Source: an uncultured Caryophanales bacterium
GTDB lineage: Bacteria > Bacillota_I > Bacilli_A > Acholeplasmatales > Anaeroplasmataceae
Direction of reading: 5' to 3'
Assembly (NCBI GenBank): GCA_946626535.1
Contig: CAMOUK010000012.1
Coordinates: forward strand, 1-39,278
Length of the DNA stretch: 39,278 nt
In this document: piece by piece, positions 24,219 through 31,113 of the stretch
Numbering within the stretch: the first letter of the stretch is position 1
How the letters are laid out: every line of letters starts with the position of its first letter
Position numbers and translations under genes: made by a program
The notes under the pieces: generated by a model
Databases searched by the model: none
What the model saw: the letters and a program-made list of their open reading frames with translations, nothing else
What the model was told of the DNA's origin: nothing

Positions 24219-25682
24219 TTAGCACCTATTATATTTCTTAGTAATCTTTAAAATATAATTTTCTAAGCCCTTAGAATAATCTGATTCTACAGTTCTAAAT
24301 TGCCAGTTACCAGTGGCAGTTGATGGAGCGTTCATTCTTCCAACATTGTCAGGTAGTCCTAGATAATCTTGGAATGAGATTATTGCCATATTACATGATT
24401 TAGAAAAACATGTTTCAATCATCTTCAAATTAGGCATGTTGCCAAATTTAATACCACAGGCCTTATCTGCAGCCTTATGATATTTTTCATCTAGCTCATA
24501 ATACCAAGAAATAATTGTTTGGTTATCATGAGTGCCAGGATAAATAACATTATTTTCCTTATAGTCACCTTCAAGTGGAACATTTATTCCATCATTAAAT
24601 TCGAATTCTGTAATAATCATTCCAGGGTAGCCGCACTTATCTAATAATTCATTAACATCAGGAGTTAAGAAGCCTAAGTTTTCAGCAACAATTTTAGCAT
24701 TTTTACATTCCTTATTAATTTCTTTAAATAAGTTCCAACCTGGACCTACTCTCCATTCACCAATTCTCGCATCTGGCATACCAAATGGAATACAGTAGTA
24801 TCCTGCAAATCCTCTAAAGTGGTCTATTCTTAAATAATCGAATAATTTAAGTGAGTGCTTAACTCTTTTTACCCACCAGCTAAAATTATCCTCTTCCATC
24901 TTTTGCCAATTATAAATTGGGTTACCCCATAATTGACCAAATTCAGTAAAGCCATCTGGTGGACAGCCTGCCACAACAGTTGGATTTAGATTTTGATCAA
25001 GTAGGAAGTTTGATGGATTTGACCAAACATCGCATGAGTCAAATGCTGTATAAATAGGAATATCACCCATAATACTAACACCATTTTGGTTAGCATATTT
25101 CTTTAATGCCATAAATTGTTTATAAAATAAGAATTGATAGAATTTTTGAGCTAATATTTTATCCTTAAATTCATTTCTTGCCCATTCTAGGCTTTCTGGT
25201 CTTTTATATTTAAAATCGTCATACCATTCTATCCATGCCTTATTATCATGTTCCTTCTTTAAAACCATAAATAAAGCATAGTCCTCTAGCCAATAAGCAT
25301 TTTCCTTAACGAATTTATTAAACTCTTTTTCATATACGCTTCTATTTAAAAATGCTTTATATAGGATTTCATATCTTGTATTAAATAGCCAGCCGTAATC
25401 TACCCTTCTATTATTAACTACATAAGGTAAATCTTCCTTTTTTAATAATCCATCCTCAACCAATAAATCTAAATCAATAAAATATGGATTAAAAGCGAAG
25501 CATGAAAGTGAAGCATATGGTGAATCTCCATATGATGTTGGACCTATTGGTAATATTTGCCAAATATGCTGTCCTGTTCTTTTTAAGAAATCAACAAATT
25601 TATAAGCTTCTTTTCCTAAGCTTCCAATTCCATATGAGTTTGGGAGTGATGAAATATGTAATAAAATTCCAGCTTCCTTCAT
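24219..25682 (-). CDS. malQ: 4-alpha-glucanotransferase (amylomaltase, GH77)
   Basis: 487 residues, the standard length for bacterial MalQ. It transfers alpha-1,4-glucan segments between maltodextrins in the cytoplasm during starch or glycogen use. Family segments: GILLHISSLPN near the start, IGPTSYGDSPYASLS, GDIPIYTAFDSCDVW (about 208), DGFTEFGQLWGNPIYNW (about 245), DYLRIDHFRGF (about 286, nucleophile Asp), VAENLG (about 331, acid/base Glu) and PGTHDNQT (about 373). Its ATG overlaps the trmD stop by four bases (ATGA). The position in a translation/replication operon, away from other glycogen genes, is unusual. Confidence 0.95.
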   Translation of the reverse strand: MKEAGILLHISSLPNSYGIGSLGKEAYKFVDFLKRTGQHIWQILPIGPTSYGDSPYASLSCFAFNPYFIDLDLLVEDGLLKKEDLPYVVNNRRVDYGWLFNTRYEILYKAFLNRSVYEKEFNKFVKENAYWLEDYALFMVLKKEHDNKAWIEWYDDFKYKRPESLEWARNEFKDKILAQKFYQFLFYKQFMALKKYANQNGVSIMGDIPIYTAFDSCDVWSNPSNFLLDQNLNPTVVAGCPPDGFTEFGQLWGNPIYNWQKMEEDNFSWWVKRVKHSLKLFDYLRIDHFRGFAGYYCIPFGMPDARIGEWRVGPGWNLFKEINKECKNAKIVAENLGFLTPDVNELLDKCGYPGMIITEFEFNDGINVPLEGDYKENNVIYPGTHDNQTIISWYYELDEKYHKAADKACGIKFGNMPNLKMIETCFSKSCNMAIISFQDYLGLPDNVGRMNAPSTATGNWQFRTVESDYSKGLENYILKITKKYNRC

Positions 25683-26401
25683 TTTAATTCCTCCTCTATC
25701 TCTTTAATTAATTTCAAATCTTCCTTTGATTTTTCATATTTATCGAATAAATCTTTTCTTTGAATCATTGTTCTTTTTAATGATTCTTTTTTTCTATATA
25801 ATCTAATCTTTTCATGATTTCCAGAAAGTAAAACATCTGGAACCTTCATTCCCTTATATTCTACAGGTCTTGTGTACTGTGGATATTCTAAAAGTCCATT
25901 CATAAATGAATCATCCATATATGATTCTTTAGTAATAGCATCATCAAGTAATCTTGTGATTGAATCAATTAAAGCCATTGAAGCAATTTCTCCACCTGTT
26001 AATACATAATCACCAATAGATATTTCTTCATCAACATATGATCTAATTCTTTCATCAAAGCCTTCATAATGACCACAGATGATTAATATTTCATCCATTT
26101 TTGATAAATCGATAGCCATTTGCTGATTATAAGGCTTTCCTTGTGGTGTCATTAATATTTTATGTGTTAAAGAATTTGAATTAGCTAAAATAGCTCTATC
26201 AACTACATCACAGGCTAAAACCATACCAGCTCCACCACCACATGGTGTATCATCAACATGATGATGCTTATCTAAAGAATATGTTCTCATATCGATAATT
26301 TCAATTTCAACAACCTTATTATCTATAGCTCTTTTTAAAATTGATTCAGTTAAAATACCACTAAACATATTAGGGAATAATGTTAAAACCTTTATTTTCA
26401 A
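25679..26401 (-). CDS. trmD: tRNA (guanine-N1)-methyltransferase
   Basis: 240 residues, SPOUT methyltransferase making m1G37 in tRNAs that read CNN codons, which prevents +1 frameshifts. Motifs: LTLFPNMFSGILTESILKRA at the start, HHHVDDTPCGGGAGMV (about 46-61), ICGHYEGFDERI (about 110-121) and SIGDYVLTGGEIASM (about 132-146), covering the knot and S-adenosylmethionine site. Four-base overlaps (ATGA) with rimM before and malQ after it. Confidence 0.97.
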   Translation of the reverse strand: MKIKVLTLFPNMFSGILTESILKRAIDNKVVEIEIIDMRTYSLDKHHHVDDTPCGGGAGMVLACDVVDRAILANSNSLTHKILMTPQGKPYNQQMAIDLSKMDEILIICGHYEGFDERIRSYVDEEISIGDYVLTGGEIASMALIDSITRLLDDAITKESYMDDSFMNGLLEYPQYTRPVEYKGMKVPDVLLSGNHEKIRLYRKKESLKRTMIQRKDLFDKYEKSKEDLKLIKEIEEELK

Positions 26402-26889
26402 AATAATCCCTCTATTTCATTTATTATTATTTTATCGCTAACCTCAATTATAAATTCATCAATAATTGGAACTAAAACATTCTTACCATTATGTAAAACT
26501 ACTAAATAGTCACATTGTGGTAATTCTCTAATTCCAACAACCTTACCTAATAATTGATTGTTTTGATTATATACATCTTTGTTTTCTAAATCTGAATAAT
26601 AATATCCATCATCCATCTCATCATCTTTTCTATCTTCTTCAGACACATAAATATCATCACCATGATACTTTTCAACTAAATTGATATCTAATAAATCCTT
26701 GAAATTAACAAGTAGATAATCATTAAAATCCCTAGCGTTATTTACTATAACCTCTACATACTCTTCATTATGTAAAATATATAATTTTGAGCCTTTATAA
26801 AATCTATCAAAATCTGATAAATTTTTAACTTTTAAATCACCCTTTAATCCATGGGTTCTCATAATATGTCCACATTTAAAATAATTCAT
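26398..26889 (-). CDS. rimM: 16S rRNA processing protein RimM
   Basis: 163 residues. It assists maturation of the 30S head and binds S19. The N-terminal domain shows the CGHIMRTHGLKGDLKV motif; the C-terminal PRC-barrel part has YYYSDLENKDVY and VPIIDEFIIEVS. A GAGG site lies about 10 bases before the ATG. First gene of the coupled group ending with holA; a -10-like TATAAT precedes it but no good -35, so readthrough from rpsP-khpA may also contribute. Confidence 0.95.
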   Translation of the reverse strand: MNYFKCGHIMRTHGLKGDLKVKNLSDFDRFYKGSKLYILHNEEYVEVIVNNARDFNDYLLVNFKDLLDINLVEKYHGDDIYVSEEDRKDDEMDDGYYYSDLENKDVYNQNNQLLGKVVGIRELPQCDYLVVLHNGKNVLVPIIDEFIIEVSDKIIINEIEGLF

Positions 26890-26934
26890 ATCGATTAAAC
26901 CTCAACTATTAAAATTATATAATATTTTAACCAG

Positions 26935-26958
26935 AAAAAAAAGAGACCATAGGTCTCT
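26935..26958 (-). terminator. terminator or attenuator after khpA
   Basis: Stem AGAGACC (26942-26948) / GGTCTCT (26952-26958) with a 3-base loop, followed on the minus strand by T (26935-26941). It overlaps the khpA stop codon and lies upstream of rimM, so it may set the ratio of ribosomal protein to processing-factor mRNA. Confidence 0.85.
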
Positions 26959-27202
26959 ATTCTTCATTTATATCAAGATGAATCTTTTTACCTTCTTTTG
27001 AAGCAGCAGCATAAAGTACAGTTCTAATTGCCTTAGCAATAGCACCACCTTTACCAATAACACGTCCAAAATCATTAGGATTTACTTTCACTTGATAGCA
27101 TAAGTCATCTTCTTCTGAGCTAGTACAAGTTACAACAACATCCTTTGGGTAAGCTACTAGAGGAAGAATTAAGGCATTAATTAACTCTTCAAAGTTTATC
27201 AT
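26957..27202 (-). CDS. khpA: KH-domain RNA-binding protein KhpA
   Basis: 81 residues, one type II KH domain with the RNA-contacting GRVIGKGGAIAKAIR (GxxG loop GKGG, about 51-54). KhpA pairs with KhpB/Jag in Gram-positives to bind small RNAs and mRNAs affecting cell division and envelope. It has AGAGG before the ATG and follows rpsP by 13 bases, the usual Bacillota gene order. Confidence 0.95.
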   Translation of the reverse strand: MINFEELINALILPLVAYPKDVVVTCTSSEEDDLCYQVKVNPNDFGRVIGKGGAIAKAIRTVLYAAASKEGKKIHLDINEE

Positions 27203-27215
27203 AGTAGCGCCTCTC

Positions 27216-27461
27216 TTACTTTGTAATTACTTTATTTGCTACTAAAATGTTCTTAACTGTAATTGTTGGTTGTGCACCATTTGCAATCCACTTTTGAACC
27301 TTTTCAGCATCTACTGTAACTGTTGCTGGTTCAGTTAAAGGATTATAAGTACCTAAAATTTCTAAGAACTTACCATCTCTAGGGCTTCTAGAGTCAGCAG
27401 CAACAATACGATATTTTGGAGCCTTGTGAGCACCAAATCTTTGTAATCTAATTTTTACCAT
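27216..27461 (-). CDS. rpsP: 30S ribosomal protein S16
   Basis: 81 residues with the conserved start [36 protein letters not shown], and an end rich in Val and Ile. S16 binds 16S rRNA in the 5' domain. A longer frame from GTG at 27473 is rejected because it overlaps the AAAGGAG site used by the ATG at 27461. First gene of the rpsP-khpA unit. Confidence 0.97.
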   Translation of the reverse strand: MVKIRLQRFGAHKAPKYRIVAADSRSPRDGKFLEILGTYNPLTEPATVTVDAEKVQKWIANGAQPTITVKNILVANKVITK

Positions 27462-27496
27462 AACAAAACACACTCCTTTTCATTTAATACATAAGT

Positions 27497-27524
27497 ATTA
27501 TATCACTTAAAAAAGTGCTGTCAA
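27497..27524 (-). promoter_or_regulatory. rpsP promoter, -35 box within the upstream terminator
   Basis: Minus-strand perfect TTGACA (27519-27524), 16-base spacer, perfect TATAAT (27497-27502). The -35 box is part of the downstream arm of the hairpin that ends the ylbF-like gene. Confidence 0.88.
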
Positions 27525-27546
27525 GTATTTTTTCTTGACAAGCACT
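27509..27546 (-). terminator. terminator of the YlbF-family gene
   Basis: Long stem: AGTGCTGTCAAG (27514-27525) pairs with CTTGACAAGCACT (27534-27546) with one bulged base, followed on the minus strand by six T. Confidence 0.88.
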
Positions 27547-27907
27547 ATTTTTTTAATAATCTACATGCCTTATGCACATTTATTTTAAAATCATCAGAGA
27601 TAACTGATTTAATTTCATTGATATCAGCATCAATAATTTCTTGAATTTTATTTTCTAAATAAAAATATCTTTTTATCTCTTCTTTTTCGTATAAGCTTTT
27701 TTTAGCTAAAACAAAATCATTTTTAACCTTATTATATTCTTCTGTTCCTTCAAATCTTTTCATATCTAAATAGATAGATTCTTTTGTTCTAAAGCCAATA
27801 ATAAGATTTTTATATTTATTCATAATTATTTCTTTCAATTTTAATAATTCTTGAAATTCATCTATTTTAATTAAATCATCAAAATAATTATCAATTAATT
27901 CTTCCAT
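27545..27907 (-). CDS. YlbF/YmcA (Com_YlbF) family protein
   Basis: 120 residues, all-helical, with many charged residues and the spacing typical of the YlbF/YmcA family (PF06133): FRTKESIYLDMKRFEGTEEYN and FVLAKKSLYEKEEIKRYF in the middle. In Bacillus subtilis RicA/RicF of this family join RicT to stimulate RNase Y processing and affect competence and biofilm formation. The two Cys of [4Fe-4S]-binding RicF are not both visible here (one Cys near the C-terminus), so the exact orthology is open. GGTGA precedes the ATG; it has its own promoter. Confidence 0.8.
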   Translation of the reverse strand: MEELIDNYFDDLIKIDEFQELLKLKEIIMNKYKNLIIGFRTKESIYLDMKRFEGTEEYNKVKNDFVLAKKSLYEKEEIKRYFYLENKIQEIIDADINEIKSVISDDFKINVHKACRLLKK

Positions 27908-27924
27908 AAAAAATCACCAAATTA

Positions 27925-27954
27925 ATCATACAATATATAAAATAATTAAGTCAA
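27925..27954 (-). promoter_or_regulatory. promoter of the YlbF-family gene
   Basis: Minus-strand TTGACT (27949-27954), 18-base spacer, TATGAT (27925-27930). Confidence 0.6.
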
Positions 27955-27988
27955 TTTAAAAATAGTATTTTTTATTATTTTTCAATTA

Positions 27989-27997
27989 TGATATAAT
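27989..27997 (+). promoter_or_regulatory. extended -10 promoter of def
   Basis: Plus-strand TGATATAAT, i.e. TATAAT (27992-27997) preceded by TG one base away, an extended -10 element that can make up for the poor -35 region. Confidence 0.65.
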
Positions 27998-28012
27998 AAT
28001 TTCGGTGATAAT

Positions 28013-28624
28013 ATGATATTAGATAAAGATATTGTAAAAGAAGGTACTCCTTCTTTAGTTTCAAAATGTGAAAGAGTAAAGCTACCTCTTTCAAAGGATG
28101 ATTATGATTTAGCATTTAATATGTATCAATACTTAATCATTAGTGAAAATGAGGAAGAATGTAAAAGATATGATATAAGACCAGGAGTTGGTATTGCCGC
28201 TCCACAGGTTGGAAGAAATATTAGAATGTTTGCGATGAACGCTGTTGATTTCTTAGATGAAAATCAACCAAAATATAGCTATGTTATTATAAATCCTGAG
28301 ATTATCGCAAAATCAAAGGAAATGACATATCTACCTGGTGGTGAAGGTTGCTTATCTGTAACAAGACCTACTACAGGCCTTGTAACACCTAGACATCTAA
28401 AAATCATTGCTAAATGTGCAATCCTAGATATTTCAACTAGAAAAATTAAAAATGTTAAATTAACTCTTTTTGGATATCCTGCTATCGTATTCCAACATGA
28501 ATATGATCATCTAGATGGCATTTTATATACATCTAAGATGTTTAAGGTTGATAAGCTAGATAAGGATATATTACCTCTTTATACAGTTAATGAGGAAGAT
28601 GAAGAAAATAAAGCTGACGAATAA
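28013..28624 (+). CDS. def: peptide deformylase (type 2)
   Basis: 203 residues; removes the N-formyl group from nascent proteins with a metal ion. All three motifs are intact: GVGIAAPQVG (58-67), EGCLS (Cys113) and QHEYDHLDG (His162, Glu163, His166). Length and the inserted segment between motifs 1 and 2 suit the type 2 enzymes of Gram-positives. The C-terminal tail is very acidic. GGTGAT lies before the ATG. Single gene ending in a terminator shared with the convergent ZIP/HMA operon. Confidence 0.96.
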   Translation: MILDKDIVKEGTPSLVSKCERVKLPLSKDDYDLAFNMYQYLIISENEEECKRYDIRPGVGIAAPQVGRNIRMFAMNAVDFLDENQPKYSYVIINPEIIAKSKEMTYLPGGEGCLSVTRPTTGLVTPRHLKIIAKCAILDISTRKIKNVKLTLFGYPAIVFQHEYDHLDGILYTSKMFKVDKLDKDILPLYTVNEEDEENKADE

Positions 28625-28637
28625 TCAGTTTTATTTT
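28605..28637. terminator. bidirectional terminator between def and the ZIP/HMA operon
   Basis: Thirteen-base stem: AAAATAAAGCTGA (28605-28617) / TCAGTTTTATTTT (28625-28637) with one G-U pair and a 7-base loop; extra T follow on the plus strand. It overlaps the end of def. Confidence 0.85.
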
Positions 28638-28855
28638 TTTTCATATTTAATTTGTTCTAATTTGTAACCAGTATCAGCGATGACTTTTCTTAATTTTGCT
28701 TCATCTACTAATAATTCTGATAAAAATGTCGTCGAATTCTTCTTATGAGAAGATTTTATTTTTTTTACATCAAAATTTTTTCTTATTACATCATTAACAT
28801 GTGCCTCACACATTGAGCACATCATACCAGTTATTTCTAATTCATATTTAATCAT
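28631..28855 (-). CDS. heavy-metal-associated domain protein
   Basis: 74 residues, one HMA domain with the metal site GMMCSMCEAHV (Cys13 and Cys16), otherwise basic in the middle. It resembles CopZ-type copper chaperones and the HMA domains of P-type ATPases. It starts six bases after the ZIP transporter stop, so the two are co-expressed. Metal buffering or delivery after uptake by the ZIP protein is an inference. The metal cannot be read from sequence; MxCxxC is commonest for Cu(I) but also binds Zn(II). Confidence 0.85.
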   Translation of the reverse strand: MIKYELEITGMMCSMCEAHVNDVIRKNFDVKKIKSSHKKNSTTFLSELLVDEAKLRKVIADTGYKLEQIKYEKK

Positions 28856-28861
28856 ATATCT

Positions 28862-29632
28862 CTACCCCAAAGCTATATCTAATATCATCATAATTACAAA
28901 GCCAATTGAAAGACCAATTGTAGCTAAATTTGAGTGCTTTCCTTCATTAGCTTCTGGAATTAATTCTTCTACTACAACATAAATCATCGCACCTGCCGCA
29001 AAAGATAATACAAATGGCAAAATTGCAGAAACAAAATAAGTTAATAATATTGCAATACCTGCCGCTATTGGCTCAACTACGCCACTAAAAAAACCATATA
29101 AGAATGCCTTAAATTTAGAGATTCCCTCTTCCTTTAAAGGCATTGAAATAATCGCACCCTCTGGGAAGTTTTGGATGGCAATACCAATTGCTAAGGCAAG
29201 CATAGCTTCCTTATTAATTGAATTATTTATAAAGCCCGCAACAATTACACCAACAGCTAAGCCTTCTGGAATATTGTGGATTGTAACAGCAAGCATCATC
29301 TTTAATCTTTTTGATAGCTTATTATTCTTTAAACCTTCCTCTTGCTTATCAATATGCATATGAGGAATTAAATAATCTAGTAATAATAAGAAGATAATAC
29401 CAGCTAAAAAGCCTAATGCTGGGATTAGCCATTTCTTAAAATCATCGTAGCCTTCAATTGCAGGTTGTAGCAAACTCCAAATTGAGGCAGCAATCATAAC
29501 ACCTGATGCAAAGCCCAATAATAGCTTTTGAAGCTTTGGATTAATTTCCTTTTTTAAAAAGAAAACCATCGCACTACCTAATGTCGTTCCAAATAGTGGA
29601 ATTAACAAACATAGAATAACAAATCCAGTCAT
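28862..29632 (-). CDS. ZIP family divalent-metal transporter
   Basis: 256 residues with eight membrane helices. It imports Zn2+ or a related divalent ion (GufA/ZupT-like group). Metal-site motifs: HNIPEGLAVGV in helix 4 and QNFPEGAIISMP in helix 5; a loop with His and acidic residues (HMHIDKQEE) lies between helices 3 and 4. A longer frame begins at 29701, but that ATG-like codon lies in the promoter, and AGGAGG is 7 bases from the ATG at 29632. Operon with the HMA-domain protein, under an operator-like palindrome, so probably repressed when metal is ample. Confidence 0.92.
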   Translation of the reverse strand: MTGFVILCLLIPLFGTTLGSAMVFFLKKEINPKLQKLLLGFASGVMIAASIWSLLQPAIEGYDDFKKWLIPALGFLAGIIFLLLLDYLIPHMHIDKQEEGLKNNKLSKRLKMMLAVTIHNIPEGLAVGVIVAGFINNSINKEAMLALAIGIAIQNFPEGAIISMPLKEEGISKFKAFLYGFFSGVVEPIAAGIAILLTYFVSAILPFVLSFAAGAMIYVVVEELIPEANEGKHSNLATIGLSIGFVIMMILDIALG

Positions 29633-29672
29633 AATAATACCTCCTTTTTGGTTAATTCTCTTAACCTGTACA

Positions 29673-29701
29673 ATAATATCACTTAAATGAGTTAGTGTCA
29701 A
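29673..29701 (-). promoter_or_regulatory. promoter of the ZIP/HMA operon
   Basis: Minus-strand TTGACA (29696-29701), 17-base spacer, TATTAT (29673-29678). Confidence 0.8.
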
Positions 29702-29707
29702 CTAACT
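29690..29707. promoter_or_regulatory. operator-like palindrome over the ZIP -35 box
   Basis: AGTTAGT-GTCA-ACTAACT, 7-base arms and 4-base centre; the centre contains most of the -35 hexamer. Arms of the TTAGT/ACTAA kind recall DtxR/MntR-family metalloregulator sites, so a metal-dependent repressor is likely. No such regulator gene is in the window. Confidence 0.6.
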
Positions 29708-29810
29708 TCTTTATTTTATTGTTAAGAAAACGCATTACTTTAATGTATATTTTTTTTCTTAATATTTAATAAAAGCGACCTTTTATACATATAATACCAT
29801 ACACAATATT

Positions 29811-29843
29811 ATAAAAAAGACCTTGAGTTTTTACTCAAGATCT
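29811..29843 (-). terminator. terminator of the DUF2975/XRE operon
   Basis: Eleven-base stem AGACCTTGAGT (29818-29828) / ACTCAAGATCT (29833-29843) with one G-U pair, a 4-base loop and a T run on the minus strand. Confidence 0.9.
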
Positions 29844-30052
29844 TCTTTCTCATCTTCAATATATTCTAATATATCTCCGGGCTGGCATTCTAGTATTTTA
29901 CATATTGCATCTAAGGTTGAAAATCTAATAGCATTTATTTTTCCTGTCTTTATATTAGACATATTAGCATTTGTAATTCCAACCTTTGAGGCTAAATCCT
30001 GTAAGGATATGCCTCTTTCTAGCATCATTCTATCTAATCTTAATTTAATCAT
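29831..30052 (-). CDS. small Cro/C1-type (YozG-like) transcriptional regulator
   Basis: 73 residues, nearly all helix-turn-helix: ISLQDLASKVGITNANMSNIKTGK (about 15-38) forms helices 2-3 of the XRE fold, followed by FSTLDAICKILECQPGDILEYI, typical of YozG-type regulators. Its ATG overlaps the DUF2975 stop by four bases. Such pairs of a DUF2975 membrane protein and a YozG-like regulator are common in Firmicutes; the regulator probably controls its own operon. This is not a toxin-antitoxin arrangement. Confidence 0.92.
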   Translation of the reverse strand: MIKLRLDRMMLERGISLQDLASKVGITNANMSNIKTGKINAIRFSTLDAICKILECQPGDILEYIEDEKEDLE

Positions 30053-30630
30053 AGAGTTTGATCCTCATCCTCTTGCATATTGCATCCATATGCATAAATG
30101 AAATATAAGCATGCAAGAAGTCCGCCAATTAAAATACCAGAGATTAAATTATATCTTAAGGCAATTACGATTGTTAAGATAATAAAACAAATCTTAAAAG
30201 GCTTTAATAAGCTATCATTAAATGGAGTTTCAGATTCATTAATTAATGTAAATAGCTTTCTTAAGAAATGTAGGATTACTGCATATACTGCAAGCTCTGT
30301 TGCAATACCTATACAGCTTACCGCATTACCATACATGAACTTATCTAATAAGCCTTGTTCATATAATACCTTTAATGTAGTACTTCCACTATCGATAAAC
30401 ATTAAGCTCTTTGAATTATTTGATACCTTAACCTCACTCCAAAATTGTGGGAATGCCTCATAAATCTTATTCATTAATCCTGATGCCCCAGTTATTACTG
30501 AAAATAATGCACATGCTGCCATAAATGAAGCAAATATAATTAATATTATTTTAAATACTTTTGCAGCCTTTTCAAAGCCACTAGATACCTTTTTTAATTT
30601 TTGAAGATTTTCTTGTCTAGTTGTATTCAT
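30049..30630 (-). CDS. DUF2975 membrane protein
   Basis: About 193 residues with four membrane helices (near 25-50, 100-125, 145-165 and 168-185). The layout, including the loop between helices 1 and 2 and PFNDSLLKPFK before helix 3, fits DUF2975 (PF11188). The role is unknown; it may be a sensor whose state affects the regulator translated from the next gene. Two starts are possible: the first ATG is only two bases from GGAGG, so the ATG at 30630 is preferred. Confidence 0.8.
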   Translation of the reverse strand: MNTTRQENLQKLKKVSSGFEKAAKVFKIILIIFASFMAACALFSVITGASGLMNKIYEAFPQFWSEVKVSNNSKSLMFIDSGSTTLKVLYEQGLLDKFMYGNAVSCIGIATELAVYAVILHFLRKLFTLINESETPFNDSLLKPFKICFIILTIVIALRYNLISGILIGGLLACLYFIYAYGCNMQEDEDQTL

Positions 30631-30658
30631 AATAATCATTTCCTCCTAAAACACCTAT

Positions 30659-30687
30659 ATAATATACCTTGTTTTATCATTTGTCAA
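30659..30687 (-). promoter_or_regulatory. promoter of the DUF2975/XRE operon
   Basis: Minus-strand TTGACA (30682-30687), 17-base spacer, TATTAT (30659-30664). Confidence 0.85.
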
Positions 30688-30692
30688 TACTT

Positions 30693-30713
30693 TTTTATCG
30701 AGAAACGATAAAA
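30693..30713. promoter_or_regulatory. candidate operator upstream of the DUF2975/XRE promoter
   Basis: Inverted repeat with 8-base arms TTTTATCG / CGATAAAA and centre AGAAA, five bases beyond the -35 box. A natural binding site for the XRE-type regulator of this operon, though not shown. Confidence 0.5.
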
Positions 30714-30733
30714 TATTATTGATTAAAGATAAT

Positions 30734-30759
30734 AAAAAAACCGGCTATGTATATAGCCG
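30734..30759 (-). terminator. terminator of the hypB/flavoprotein/hypA operon
   Basis: Stem CGGCTAT (30742-30748) / ATAGCCG (30753-30759), 4-base loop, seven T on the minus strand. Confidence 0.9.
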
Positions 30760-30765
30760 ATTATT

Positions 30766-31113
30766 TTAATCTTCAACTTCGATATCTTTTATATTTACTT
30801 CATCGCCTGTAACAAGATAGGTCTTATTACTTAAGCACTTAGGACATATTTTAGCATATTTTGTTGTTTTGAAGGTTGTCTTGCAATCCTCACAATAACT
30901 AATTGCTTCTATTCTAATAATATTACATTCGCAATTTTTCATATAGGTAGATTTTTTTATAGCCCATTTCCAGACATCTAAGAAATATTCAGGAATAACT
31001 AGTGATACCTCACCAATTTCTAAATTAATCTTAGTTACCTGTTTAACATTATTTTCTTTAGCAATCTTTTCAATTTTTTCTATTATATGAAAAACTATTC
31101 CAAGCTCATGCAT
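30766..31113 (-). CDS. hypA: nickel metallochaperone HypA
   Basis: 115 residues. HypA delivers Ni2+ with HypB to nickel enzymes, classically [NiFe] hydrogenase. The N-terminal MHE nickel site is intact (Met1, His2, Glu3), which also fixes the start, and the zinc site is formed by CEDC (Cys74, Cys77) and CPKC (Cys90, Cys93). Its first eight bases overlap the end of the iron-sulfur flavoprotein gene, so translation is coupled. No hydrogenase subunit, hypC, hypD, hypE or hypF is in the window, so its client is unknown. Confidence 0.93.
   Translation of the reverse strand: MHELGIVFHIIEKIEKIAKENNVKQVTKINLEIGEVSLVIPEYFLDVWKWAIKKSTYMKNCECNIIRIEAISYCEDCKTTFKTTKYAKICPKCLSNKTYLVTGDEVNIKDIEVED

Noticed and set aside
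29633..29701. 23-residue N-terminal extension of the ZIP transporter
   Set aside because: It overlaps the promoter and operator; the ATG at 29632 has AGGAGG at 7 bases.
29831..30639. Toxin-antitoxin module made of the XRE regulator and its partner
   Set aside because: The partner is a four-helix DUF2975 membrane protein, a known regulator pair unrelated to toxin families.
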